Source: Branchiostoma floridae (taxonomy: Eukaryota > Chordata > Leptocardii > Amphioxiformes > Branchiostomatidae). Taken from it: a stretch of DNA of 64,000 bases. Under the pieces are notes generated by a model. The model worked only from the letters and a program-made list of their open reading frames with translations, was not told where the DNA came from and did no database searches. The position numbers were made by a program, and so were the translations under genes. Location of the stretch: the NCBI RefSeq assembly GCF_000003815.2, contig NC_049989.1, forward strand, positions 1 to 64,000, in the 5' to 3' direction. Positions 46,605 to 56,692 of the stretch are shown piece after piece (the first letter of the stretch is position 1; each line of letters opens with the position of its first letter).

Positions 46605-47945
46605 ATTAACAACTAGAAAGGCCGACATTTGCTTGAGAGCAAAGACATCATATTTCAGTCAGCTCCCTCCCATGCAACAATAGACTGTTCCAAAATCACT
46701 CATGTTTAAAAATGGATCACTTTTGCTTAAAATGACTTCTTACTACTAATCAGACTTATAAACAAAATTGAACCTTACCCGTACAAAAATGGACTTATGC
46801 AGAAAGGGAAAATAGATCCGTCCAAAAACACGCTAAAAAATGGAATTTTGAATCATCATCGTCCAAAACTGAATTTGAAAAAAAATCCCCCCTCCGTGCA
46901 ATAATGGACTCTTCCTGTGACACCCCTATGTAAAGTGGAGAAGAATTAAAATGCTTCGCAAAAATAGGACTTAATCGCCAAAGTCGAAAAATGAATTGGA
47001 AAAAAATGCCCGCCCTCCGCTTAAGACTGGACTCTTTCGTCACACCTCATGAATACTCTCATTGAAAACATGGCTAAGCAACCCCGTCCAAAATTGCAAA
47101 ATTGAGTTTAAAATAAGTCCCCCGTGCAGGAATGAACTCTTTCAGCTTACATCAGGCTAGCTGATTGCCTGTCAAATCCTCCTCATGATATTAATTCAGG
47201 CTGCCTCTTTGATTAATTTATAAACATGTCAAGCCATGCACCTGCAAAATAAGTCTTCAGATGGGGTCAACGACCTTAAGGCCATTGGAAAATGACCAAA
47301 AAAAATCTCCAAATAAATCATTTTGAAGTGGTTCATGCCAAGAATTATATATGTGGTCTGAATAAAACATCTAGTGTGACCCTCGAACAAAATTTAGGTC
47401 ATTCGGTCGTAAAACTAGGGTACAGGAGCCAAAAGTGTCCCTTTTTGGTGAAAATTGGTCAAACAAATCGCAAAATTAAGTATTTTGTTGTACTGTACGC
47501 GAAAGTGTTGAATTCATGTGTGCATATGTCTAAGCCACTAATATACTGAATTTCAGGTCATTTGGTCCAAAAGGATCCAAAAATATACTTTTTTTCTAAA
47601 ACATTTCGCCCCAAACGCAAAAGTAAGCATTTTACTGTTACAGTACTTTATTGCTGTACTTACTTTATGCCAAAAGCGTTATTAAATCTGTATGAGTTTA
47701 TAATCGAGGCACTGCTGTACCAAATTTCAGGTCAGTCGGATGTTAAACCAGGGTATAGGGGGCCAAAATATACAGTTTTTGTCTACCCCCTCCCCCCAAA
47801 AAAAGTTGATAAAAAAAAGACACATGAAAATAACAGGGGGTATTGGTCTCTATCTATCTATGGCCAAAGTTCAGGTCATTCGGTCCAGAAACGAAGGAGA
47901 TGAAACGCTTGAAGATTCGACAGGAGAAGAAGAAAAAAGAATCAT
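46605..47945 (+). repeat. Satellite-like repeat array, copy 2
   Basis: Opens with CTAGAAAGGCCGACATTTGC, passes through a region of short 'aaaatgga-tt' and 'ctcttt-gtcaca' phrases, and continues with units carrying AGGTCATTCGGT or AGGTCATTTGGT plus 'aggag-ccaaaa-t'. It closes with GACAGGAGAAGAAGAAAAAA. Same architecture as 11978-13040. Confidence 0.65.
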
Positions 47946-48064
47946 TTAAAATAAAATATATTTCACCATACCATTTGGGAATTGTCAGTTTATGAATTCT
48001 TCAGTACATTCAAGACATGATCATCACAATTTAAAGAAGAAAGACGGTGTATAACTACATACAG

Positions 48065-48400
48065 TACATGCTAATCACTGAATAGCCGCACTCCTCTAGA
48101 ACAACGAATATGTAGATACTGCAATCTAGATAAGCTAGAAGACGAACATCATTTTGTAGTAGAATGTAGTTTGTACAAGAAAGAGAGAGCTGAACTCTGG
48201 AGACTGATAGAACCCATGTTCCCCCACTTCATACAACTAAGTAATAAAGACAAATTTATATTCCTTATTAATTTAGACAAACCTTTACTTTTAAAGCATA
48301 TCTGTTTCTATTTTTCAATATCACATTGTCCAAAAAACGAGAAGAAGTCGGATTCACGAAGTAGAATACAATTCTTGAGTATTGTAGATTCATTGCTCAT
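48065..48400 (+). mobile_element. LINE C-terminal zinc-knuckle fragment
   Basis: The frame gives TPLEQRICRYCNLDKLEDEH, then HFVVECSLYKKERAELWRLI, the 'R-C--C----ieDE-HF---C--Y---R--L' C-terminal motif of many non-LTR retrotransposons, followed by a decayed tail. About 110 codons survive from the first Met at 48171. Confidence 0.65.
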
Positions 48401-48549
48401 ATTTCATGCATCTCTTGTTGCGACCTGTACTGAACCCAGTGGGTATGTTTGCCAATTAAGGTCTTCATTTATTTACTCAGTAACACGAGTACACTATAGG
48501 CAGGTCCGAGCAAAAATGATCGAGGGTAGACTTAACGGGATGTGACTTG

Positions 48550-49125
48550 TGTTCGTACTAGACAAGCGTTCAAGACATGTGCAAATTGACCTCCGGACAC
48601 TCGAGTGAACCTGAAAAGCTGCCACGGGGTTTGTTTGTGGTGCATTTTTTAATGGATCCCGTGTCGGATGTAGTCCTAGCCGGGCTCCGAAGCCACACAT
48701 AAAAAACAAAACTACTAAAACTCTGGGTTAAACTGAGCCCAGGGCCAGGCGTACTCAAATTATAGCAGGAACCGCAAGGTGTCCCGCGGGGCCACATAGG
48801 AGTCACACACGAGACAGACCAAAACAGTCCGGCAGGACCCTATATCCAACTGTGGTGAAGCCTCTATTGACCAGGACAACACAATGCTTATGAATCATTC
48901 TGGTTTTGACCGACACTTGGCTGAGTTCACCGGTCTCAACTTCTGGACACAAAATAATATAAGAAGAACACGTAAAGGCCTGCTTTTTTTACTTAATGGC
49001 CACCACGTAACAAGACCTGAAGGCCACTCATGTCCACGTTCAAGGTTCAAGGTTACGGGTTACATGATTGGAACTGTAACAGCAACTCTTCGCCCTAGGT
49101 CAGAAACATCCACTGTGCGAAAGGG
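48550..49125. other. Non-coding stretch
   Basis: A plus-strand frame at about 48857-49000 (MLMNHSGFDRHLAEFTGLNF) is protein-like and could be retroelement debris. It has no splice or family support, so it is not called. Confidence 0.35.
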
Positions 49126-49139
49126 TGTCATTTCCGGAC

Positions 49140-49620
49140 GTTTCTATGTTTGTATACATCCGGATCGGGACCGTTTCTGGATATATCCGGACAATATCCG
49201 GACGAAATCTGACATGACTCCCCTGCGTTTTCGGAAAATTTCAGGAGTCCGGAACGGGACCATTTAATTCCTGCCTCATATCCGGAATTCCAGTAATGGA
49301 ACGTTTTCGGACTCTTTGGAGACAAACCACGTTCCGAATATTTCGTATATATCCGGATAATTTCAGAAGTCCGGAACGGGACCAAATAATTACGTCTCAT
49401 ATCCGGATTTCCCGTAATGGAACGTGTTCGGACTCTTTGGATACAAATCACGTTCCGAATATTTCGTACTAATCCGGATAATTTCAGGAGTCAAGAATGG
49501 GACCATATAATCATGTCGCATATCCGGATTTCAAGTAATGGAACGTTCTAGGACTCTTTGGAGACAAAACACGTTCCGAATATTTCATATTTTCTGAGCG
49601 CGTTCGGGGCTATTACGCCC
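49140..49620. repeat. 121-bp tandem repeat rich in TCCGGAT
   Basis: ACGTTCCGAATATTTC recurs at 49331, 49452 and 49573 (121-bp steps), and each unit carries ATCCGGATAATTTCAG and 'ggaac-ggaccat'. The TCCGGATAT core also pervades 51450-52860. Confidence 0.8.
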
Positions 49621-49624
49621 CGGA

Positions 49625-50140
49625 AAGGTTGCATAAACTTAAGATATACTGAAACATCATAGGAACAATACAACACATTATTTCAGAATATCCAGTAACT
49701 TTACGATCATGCTAAATACCTAATATTTAACGTTTCCTGTCCGTTTTAACCCGAAAATGCTAACTCGGTAAGGCTACATTTTGTGAAAGCTTTTCAAAGA
49801 CTTTCCTGTATAAATCAGATGACACAAGTATCACAACAAATACATTATGTGGAGGAACAGATCATGTTAACGTCAAGGGGCAAATCAATATGCATTTGTC
49901 TCTTAGTCTTACCAAGGACGTTTTAGCTCACTACAACCTCATTGGTCTTCACAAAAAGTGAAGCTCGAATGAAGCCAAAGTTAAACAGTTCACTGTCAGA
50001 TCCAATAATATCAAGCCCAAGTCAATAACATCATAACAAAACTGATCAGTTTAAATGTACAATATCAAATGTACAGTATCCGACACAAGTCTAACGTTAT
50101 AAACCATACAATCAATATTCGTAGGATAAAAATGTCATTA
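49625..50140. other. Non-coding stretch
   Basis: I see no exon, repeat or motif of note. Confidence 0.4.
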
Positions 50141-50145
50141 CGAAA

Positions 50146-50475
50146 TCAGTACGACAGTCCATTTTCAAGTCCTCTATAAGTCCGTATCGTGTTGACTGTG
50201 GAATCATCGTCCGGGGCGCCCTCTTCTGCGTCTTTGTGGTAGTGGACGATCATTGGCGACGGAAGATGCTCTGGCAAGACCCCGCAATATCGACGGCACG
50301 TCTCGAGGACAGTCCGCTCCATTGCATAGTCCAGGCACCGTCCGTCTTCAGAGTAGAAACAGTTCTGGCAGGTCATACAACGGCACCAGGCACAGACTGT
50401 CGTAAGTGTTACCAGGAGGTAGGCCTCGGTCGTCGGCATGGCAGGACAGACGATTGGGAAACAGAGGCTCAGCGG
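50146..50475 (-). CDS. Small cysteine-rich secreted protein (97 residues), unknown family
   Basis: After a TTTTTTTTCCATTCCAG acceptor (exon start 50475), a start codon at 50439 opens MPTTEAYLLVTLTTVCAWCR, signal-peptide-like, followed by a dense cysteine cluster (CMTCQNCFYSEDGRC, ETCRRYC) and an acidic tail to a TGA at 50146-50148. It would be a last exon with a short 5' leader. The frame also continues open upstream of the acceptor. Eight cysteines in about 40 residues suggest a disulfide-rich secreted peptide, but no named fold matches. It lies between the coiled-coil exon and the SRCR exons on the same strand, so it could alternatively be a skipped or alternative exon of that gene. Confidence 0.4.
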   Translation of the reverse strand, partial: PLSLCFPIVCPAMPTTEAYLLVTLTTVCAWCRCMTCQNCFYSEDGRCLDYAMERTVLETCRRYCGVLPEHLPSPMIVHYHKDAEEGAPDDDSTVNTIRTYRGLENGLSY

Positions 50476-50519
50476 CTGGAATGGAAAAAAAACGGCTAGT
50501 AACTGCCCCGAACCCATGA

Positions 50520-51450
50520 ACGGTACATGTAAAATTATTCAAACAACACGGCCATAAAAATCACAGCAGGACAAGACGGGGACAAAGGCAGGAATCTGGG
50601 GTCGGCTATCATCACAGGGCGCGGGCCACACAGATGGCACAGATAAGGACCCCCAGAGAACGAATGGAATTTTATATGCACACAATCACATTGGTCCTAG
50701 TGAGGAGATTACCGTTTCTCCTTGGTTCTACTAAAGATTTAGCCAGCCAAAACAACAGGACAGGAAAGTTTAGAAGCAGCCGTTACGGCACATACAGCAC
50801 AAAATAATATGAGAATTTAACTAACTATGGAACGGGCAGTTTGTAAACAAGCCGGGGATGACACGCGGGGGTTCCAGCTGAAAGAGAAGCGATCTATCAT
50901 ACAACAATCTTTACAAAGAGATCACACTACTAATTATTAAATACACAAAACACTAGGAAGGGATAACAGACATTGCTGACAGACATATACGGAACTAAGA
51001 ACGGTAACTGCTATGTATATACAATCTATGTACTAGAGAGCTACACTACTCACTTCTTGGTCCGGTAGCGGCTAGCGGCAGCGACAACTGAGATTCAAAT
51101 CTAGTTTCAAACCTAACTGCTGTCACCAGCTGGTCTACTATTGGTCTAGTCAAGTCATGTGACTTCCTAATATAGTCTTGTTACCTAAGGACTCCTCCAG
51201 ATGGTTCCAAGCAAGTTAGTGTCATCCATCATGCCTGTTTCACGGAAACACATGGCATTGTGCATTATTTTTGTGAATAAATGCATCATGTACTTACCAG
51301 TTTTAAAGTTGTACACAGCAGCAAACGCTGTGGCACGGTGTAGGCTGTTATCTGCAACGACTGCCCCAGTAGGCGCACCGTTGACATGCCAACGTACTGG
51401 TCTGCTCGGCACTTTGCACAGCTTGCATAACCGCTTTACGAGTAAAGTTG
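50520..51450. other. Mostly non-coding
   Basis: A minus-strand stretch at 51294-51440 (VPSRPVRWHVNGAPTGAVVA) ends at a GTAAGT donor but lacks an acceptor and a known family. Nothing else is supported. Confidence 0.3.
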
Positions 51451-51458
51451 CCTCGTGA

Positions 51459-51835
51459 TATTGTCCGGATATGGGCCATTCCCACACAGCAACGCTGGTA
51501 TTCAATATCATGAGTGACTTTTTGTCATGATATTGTCCGGATATGGACCTATCCCAAACTGCACCGCTGGTGTGGAGTGTTTTGACTGAACTTTTTCAAG
51601 ATATTGTCCGGATATGGACCTATCCCAAACTGCACCGCTGGGGTGGAGTGTTTTGACTGAACTTTGTTCAAGATTTTGTCCGGATATGGACCTATCCCAA
51701 ACTGCACCGCTGGGGTGGAGTGTTTTGACTGAACTTTATTCATGATATTGTCCGGATATGGACCTATCCCAAACTGCACCGCTGGGGTGGAGTGTTTTGA
51801 CTGAACTTTGTTCAAGATATTGTCCGGATATGCAA
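51459..51835. repeat. 72-bp tandem repeat, six boxes
   Basis: TATTGTCCGGATATGG or a one-base variant occurs at 51459, 51531, 51602, 51674, 51746 and 51818, a 71-72-bp step. The rest of the unit is 'acctatcccaaactgcaccgctgg' and 'gtggagtgttttgactgaacttt'. Because 72 is a multiple of three, an artefactual 24-residue repeat frame appears on the minus strand. Confidence 0.9.
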
Positions 51836-51839
51836 AGAA

Positions 51840-52900
51840 ACAATAATACTTGACTCATAATTGTTACCATCGCAAAGATTGCTTTTTGTGTCATTTGATT
51901 GTAAATGTCGATGTCAGTATATTTGCACATGTATATGGAAGCTTAATCTTCAATTACCAGAAAATTAAAGAGTAAACATACATTGACATCGGGCATACTC
52001 GTTGTAGAATAAAAACACATATACAGAAGCAAAAACGTTAATGACGTGTATTTGACAAGATAGGAAACCTTTTTAAGGATACCCAACAAAACAATCTCAG
52101 ATTCATGTATGACAAGAAAAGTAATTTGTTAACCATTAAGTTGTCCGAAAACTGATCTCTGGAATGTTTCTGTTTTGGACATCTGTCGTAAATGGAACGG
52201 AATATGAATTCGGAAGGAGCGAAAATTTCGGCAAAAAATGCAGTCTTATTTGTTCAGATGCGCAATAAAACAATCACCGATTCACAATTCACGTATAGAA
52301 TACCTTTATTGGTAACGGTCAGAATATGCTAACTTCGAATCTGTCCTAAAACTAATCCATGGAATATCTGTCGCGGATATGTCTCGTAAATGGAAAGAAA
52401 AGAAAATAGTATGAATTCGAAAACATGAAACGTCCCTGACACGTATTCGGAAGAACGGGAAATTCTATCCGTCCGGGCATGTGCTGAAACATTTCATGAC
52501 TCATGATATTCTGAGACATAATGAATTGAAAATGTCATCTGACAATGGCCCAGAAATAATGCACATCATGCTTCGTGCAAACTCCTAATTTGTCCGGGTA
52601 TTCCTTATCGAAATATATGGACCTTGGATATGTAAAGAATGTAGAACATATCACGTATTCGGAGGCAAGAAACGTCAATGGCGCGTATCTTGAAAAGCAG
52701 GAAAGTCTCATTTGTCCGGATACATAACAAGACAATTCCTGACTCATGATATTTCCAGATATGGGAAATATTGAACATCGTGCCCGGACACAGTCCGAAT
52801 ATTTAGCATGTCCAAAAATATGTCAACTCCGACTTTGTCCGGAAATCACACCCTTTCGCACAGTGATCATGATTGAGACCAGCCCAATTGCTCACTATGA
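51840..52900. other. Non-coding, scattered TCCGGATAT pieces
   Basis: No exon. Degenerate copies of the TCCGGATAT repeat (52375, 52723, 52755) and repeated 'acgtattcgga' phrases. Confidence 0.45.
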
Positions 52901-52904
52901 GTGA

Positions 52905-53096
52905 GGACTAACTGACCCAACAGGCGAAGCAGGGGTTACGAGGGCTGCTCGGGAGATTCGCTCCGAAGCTAAGTACTCATTTTTACCGGAGTAAAGTGAG
53001 GAAAGCCGTGTCTCCAAGGGCACATGACCAGTAACACGGCAGCCGGATTCAAACCCGCGACCTCTCGGTTCCTATGCCTGCGCTACGCGGTCCCAC
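52905..53096 (-). mobile_element. tRNA-headed SINE, 3' truncated
   Basis: On the minus strand: box A region CGCGTAGCGCAGGCATAGG and box B GGTTTGAATCC, then GTGCCCTTGGAGACACGGCT and CGAGCAGCCCTCGTAACCCC. Same family, by head and body, as 38200-38696; the tail part matches 4395-4470. Confidence 0.7.
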
Positions 53097-53184
53097 GGTC
53101 TGCTCTTTTGAATAAAACCTTATTTAGCCATGCTTAAGGATTTACTTCCGTGCAGTATGAATAGGAATAAGGATAGTTACTCAC

Positions 53185-53769
53185 CTGTTGCTGTTGTTTG
53201 ATGATTGCGTCGTGCTCGTACAATGTTGTCGTCAGATTCTGTACCTGGGTTTGGAGACGGGTTTCTTGTTCTTGTAGCTCCTGCGCTAGGTTCTGTACCT
53301 GGGTTTGATGACGGGTTTCTTGTTCTTGTAGCTCTTGTGTCATGTTCTGTTCCTGGGTTTGGAGACGAGTTTCTTGTTCTTGTAGTTCCTGTGTCAGATT
53401 CTGTACCTGGGTTTTGAGACGGGTTTGTTGTTCTTGTTGCTCATGTGTCAGATTCTTTTCCACCTCTAACTGATCAGACAGAGCGTCCATCCTCGACGTG
53501 AGATCGGACTGTTGACTCAGTAAGGTTTGCACCAGTGAAGTCAGGAGATGCACTTGATCTTTCAAGTAGGCCGTTTCTTCCTTGGTCTCGGCGAGTTGCT
53601 CCTCGAGCCGTGGTGGGGAAAAGGTCCCAGTACGAGACCCAGGCGGAACCACATAGGTGTAGGAACAGTAGCCCTTGTCTGCATACTCATGGTGGGGTCT
53701 AACATCCTGGGCTCGGGCAGGAAAACTAACGCCCAGGACCAACATAACGAGCAGTACGACACTCGCCAT
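53185..53769 (-). CDS. Secreted coiled-coil first exon (angiopoietin-like N-terminus)
   Basis: The start codon at 53769 opens MASVVLLVMLVLGVSFPARA, a clear signal peptide. Then comes GYCSYTYVVPPGSRTGTF, similar in form to the 'gqC-YtfilP' N-terminal motif of angiopoietin/ficolin-type proteins. About 140 residues of coiled coil follow (LAETKEETAYLKDQVHLLTS...). Its second half is four tandem 18-residue units (TRLQTQVQNLTQELQEQE and variants; 54 bp at DNA level) with NLT/NMT glycosylation sites. The exon is 585 bp and ends in phase 0 at CAACAG|GTGAGT. In this family such N-termini precede a fibrinogen-related domain, and one lies downstream on the same strand (35989-41752) after four SRCR exons. 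A single cysteine near the N-terminus could link chains. Confidence 0.75.
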
Positions 53770-53891
53770 CTTAGAGGAAATAAACTGGATGGTATAATCT
53801 TAAACACCTGGAGGAAGCAAAATGTAACGACCGTGCCACGCCCTGACACCTGATCGGTGCTGTTTCCCCAGCAACACAGGTACGTCTTTGA

Positions 53892-54560
53892 AGTTAAGGA
53901 AGTACGTCACACCTGATTGAGAACGACCTTTCGGACGTTTGGCTCACCTCAGGCACAGTTAGGGTCTTACGGTAATTAGCTGTTGTGAATAATAGAGTCA
54001 GAACTCTAGAACGGGCAGGTGTAAGACAGGGGTTGACTCTCGTATTTGGGTATCAAATGGGAGTTGGGATCGCGTAAAGTAAATATCTGAAAGATATGAA
54101 GCACTCAAGTATTGACAGTTAAACGTTTTCACAACCTAGAAAGAAACACTTCTTATGTCTGATTTGATGACTTTTAGTTTCTTTTACTTCAGAATCATCT
54201 TACTGTGGTTTTTAATTAGCCATCAACAAAGGAAACACGAGCAAGATGGACGGTTGCTAACGTTGAGAATATGAATATTTTGGAGGAAGCTTAGTTAAGG
54301 AACTACGTCACACCTGCTTCTGAACGACCTGACGGACGTTTGGCTCACCTCCAGCACGGGTAGAACTTAAGATGTGAATGACGTGAGCGCAACTGGAACG
54401 AGCAGGTATAAGGAAGGGGATTCCCCATTGTGGTAGCCATATTAGGGAGTCAAGGCTCCACAGTTAGGATGGAAATTGGATATCTAAAAAAGAGTTCTCA
54501 GCACTGGCAACTGAACTTGTTCATTATCGAGAAGAAACACTTCATGTTTATGTTGCCTTA
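53892..54560 (-). promoter_or_regulatory. Duplicated upstream region of the coiled-coil gene
   Basis: 53892-54180 and 54293-54560 are diverged direct copies at about 401 bp offset. Both carry AGTTAAGG, 'tacgtcacacctg', 'gaacgacct', CGGACGTTTGGCTCACCT and 'gaagaaacacttc'. They begin about 120 bp upstream of the start codon at 53769. TACGTCA is a CRE-like half. Promoter function is inference. Confidence 0.45.
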
Positions 54561-54599
54561 GTAATTTGGTTTCATTGAAATTTATGTATGATTATGTTA

Positions 54600-54735
54600 T
54601 TGAAGTTGATTTGGTTTTGTTGAACTTTATATATGATGTTCGGGGTTCTCCCCCCAAGGGGCTTTGAAAAACGCCGTCAGGCGACATGCTTTCTACCCTG
54701 GTTCAATAACGAATAAACAAACAAACAAACAAACA
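54600..54735 (+). mobile_element. LINE-type 3' terminus
   Basis: A hairpin-like GC patch (GGGGTTCTCCCCCCAAGGGG) is followed by TACCCTGGTTCAATAACGAA and an (AAAC)n tail, the usual layout of CR1/L2-like 3' ends. No ORF precedes it here. Confidence 0.45.
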
Positions 54736-54739
54736 TCTA

Positions 54740-56450
54740 AATAAAAAAAGATTCCAGGGACAGCGCAAAACAGTATCAGCCATTTCCTCGGCTCCATGGC
54801 CACTATGCCCACGGAAATTTCACCACGGACACTCCTGAGACAGGCCGTCTTCCGGGCTAATAGTGTTCATTGATAATTTTTTGTTTATCTGCTGAATGAC
54901 TTGTAATTATATGACTAAAGTCTATGTTTGAATTGTGACAATAAGTATATGATATAAGAAAATCGTGAGCATGGGAAATCTACGGAACTGACCGAGTCGA
55001 CTGTGACCGGCCAGCGGGAGAAACGCAACATCCGCCCGCCGACAATTCTGCTACGTCCCGGTGGTTCTTCAAACTGCGTGCATAGCCTTGTAGAAAAAAA
55101 ATTCATAACCCCATAATTGTATTGTTAAACTTATCAGTCTGAAAGTGTTCAGACTCGTTATGGATGAAAATTTCCACTCGGTTCACTTGCATCAGTCGAA
55201 GCGAGCCACCGGGCCGCAAAACAGGAATTCTGACGGGAGACCCTGCCACTGCCCCGAGGAAATCTCGCTCCCCACGCGGTGCCAGTTTCATCTTGTATTT
55301 GGTCGAGAGAGATCAATATATGCCACTCCTTCCCACAAAATACGCACGCAAGAACATTTTCATGTCAAAACATACTAACTTGATAATGTTCTTTTTCTGA
55401 TTCTGGTTTGAAACAGCAATGTGACTTGTGCCTTCCGGTGTCAAAAGAGACAATCGACGGCTCAAAAGAGACAATCTACGGTCAGCCAAGGTATGTTCTT
55501 GGCAAACTCGTTCATCGGCATAAGGTGAAATTTTTCGGTGAATTGCAAGGATCGCCAAAAGTCATACACATACACATACATCTGTCTCTCTTTTGTTAGT
55601 TTTAGGTGGAGAGATGGACTGTCTGTCGTACAGTGCTGGGTGGTTTTCACCAGGGTAACCAGGACGAATGTCGGTCGAGTTGTCCCGGCAGATAGGCCGA
55701 CTTGTCCAGGGGGTGGTCCGACTTGTCCAGGTGGATGGTCAGAGTTGACCAGGTGGATGGTCAGAGTTGACCAGGTGGATGGTCCGAGTTGACCAGAGGA
55801 GTGGTCCGAGTTGACCAGATTTGCAATGGGCCGAGTAGTTGGTAATGGTTCGAGTTGTCCTGGTTCAACCAGGACACGACAAACGGACTAGAAAGGTATA
55901 AGGTCACCTTTTATGTTGCGTCGATTACCCATATAAGACCTGTACTGCACAAAATATCCATAGGAGTTTCTTTTCTTGCAATTTCAGCTCCAGTTAGTGG
56001 CAACAGGACGAGAAAGGAGGGACTCAACAGGCGCAGCTGCAACTCTAATGGTGAAGCGGTTTATTCAAAACATTATCAATGGCGAAGCCGATGTTGAGAC
56101 ATTATCAGTAAAGCGGGATCATGTATCCTCTAACAACATAACAACAATCAAAATATACAAACAAAAAATTAATGTCATTACGTCGACATGATTCGAGGGG
56201 CGTGACTTCTTTGTTCCTCTCCCTCTCCCTCAAAGCCTCTTTTTCTACAAAGTAAAAGAACGTTAACGGACTATTTCTTTCTACTCATTTCTTTATATAA
56301 CAAGATGAAATAATGCGGCTCTGATGAATGCTACATATACAACTGCTTGGTAGAAAATATATCTTGATAAAATAACAGTACGCTAGGAATAAAGGGATAT
56401 GACTGGAATAGTAATTGTTATGAAATATACGATAATATGGTTTAAGGATC
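54740..56450. other. Largely unassigned; one minisatellite
   Basis: The minus-strand stretch 55103-55291 (MKLAPRGERDFLGAVAGSPV) and 54915-55080 look protein-like but have no family or splice support. The 22-bp minisatellite at 55690-55830 is listed separately. I found no extracellular-domain exons for the receptor fragment at 56693. Confidence 0.35.
55690..55830 (+). repeat. 22-bp minisatellite
   Basis: Units of GACCAGGTGGATGGTCAGAG plus TT, about five copies with changes, at 22-bp spacing between 55710 and 55825. Confidence 0.85.
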
Positions 56451-56454
56451 CAAA

Positions 56455-56600
56455 TGTCAAGACCATATCACGTCCAGGACAAGAGATACATAGAAAAAAA
56501 TGCTATGATAGAATATTCTCATTAATTATGCAAATGTACTTCTATTTTGCATAAGTAGTATGCCATTTTGTACAACATTGCCTAAGGTATCTACAATTTT
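56455..56600 (+). repeat. Dispersed repeat, match of 150-290
   Basis: Shares GTCAAGACCATA, 'aagagatacat-aaaaaa', ATTCTCATTAATTATGCAAA and 'gtacaacatt--ctaaggta-cta' with the first 300 bp of the window. Confidence 0.8.
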
Positions 56601-56692
56601 TGCTTTTACTATGCAAATATGTTCCTCATTTGTATGCTTGGTATCTGTTTATGTCTAAAATGTCATGAATTACGCGTAACAAAACAAATATC

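Noticed and set aside
51185-51511. 108-codon minus-strand frame (VRWHVNGAPTGAVVADNSLH)
   Set aside because: Protein-like and followed by a GTAAGT donor, but no acceptor or family, and part is tandem repeat.
51549-51815. 24-residue repeat protein on the minus strand
   Set aside because: A 72-bp tandem repeat gives an in-frame peptide repeat by arithmetic alone.
51459-51835. CRISPR-like repeat array
   Set aside because: Eukaryotic context; units are contiguous 72-bp tandem repeats without variable spacers.
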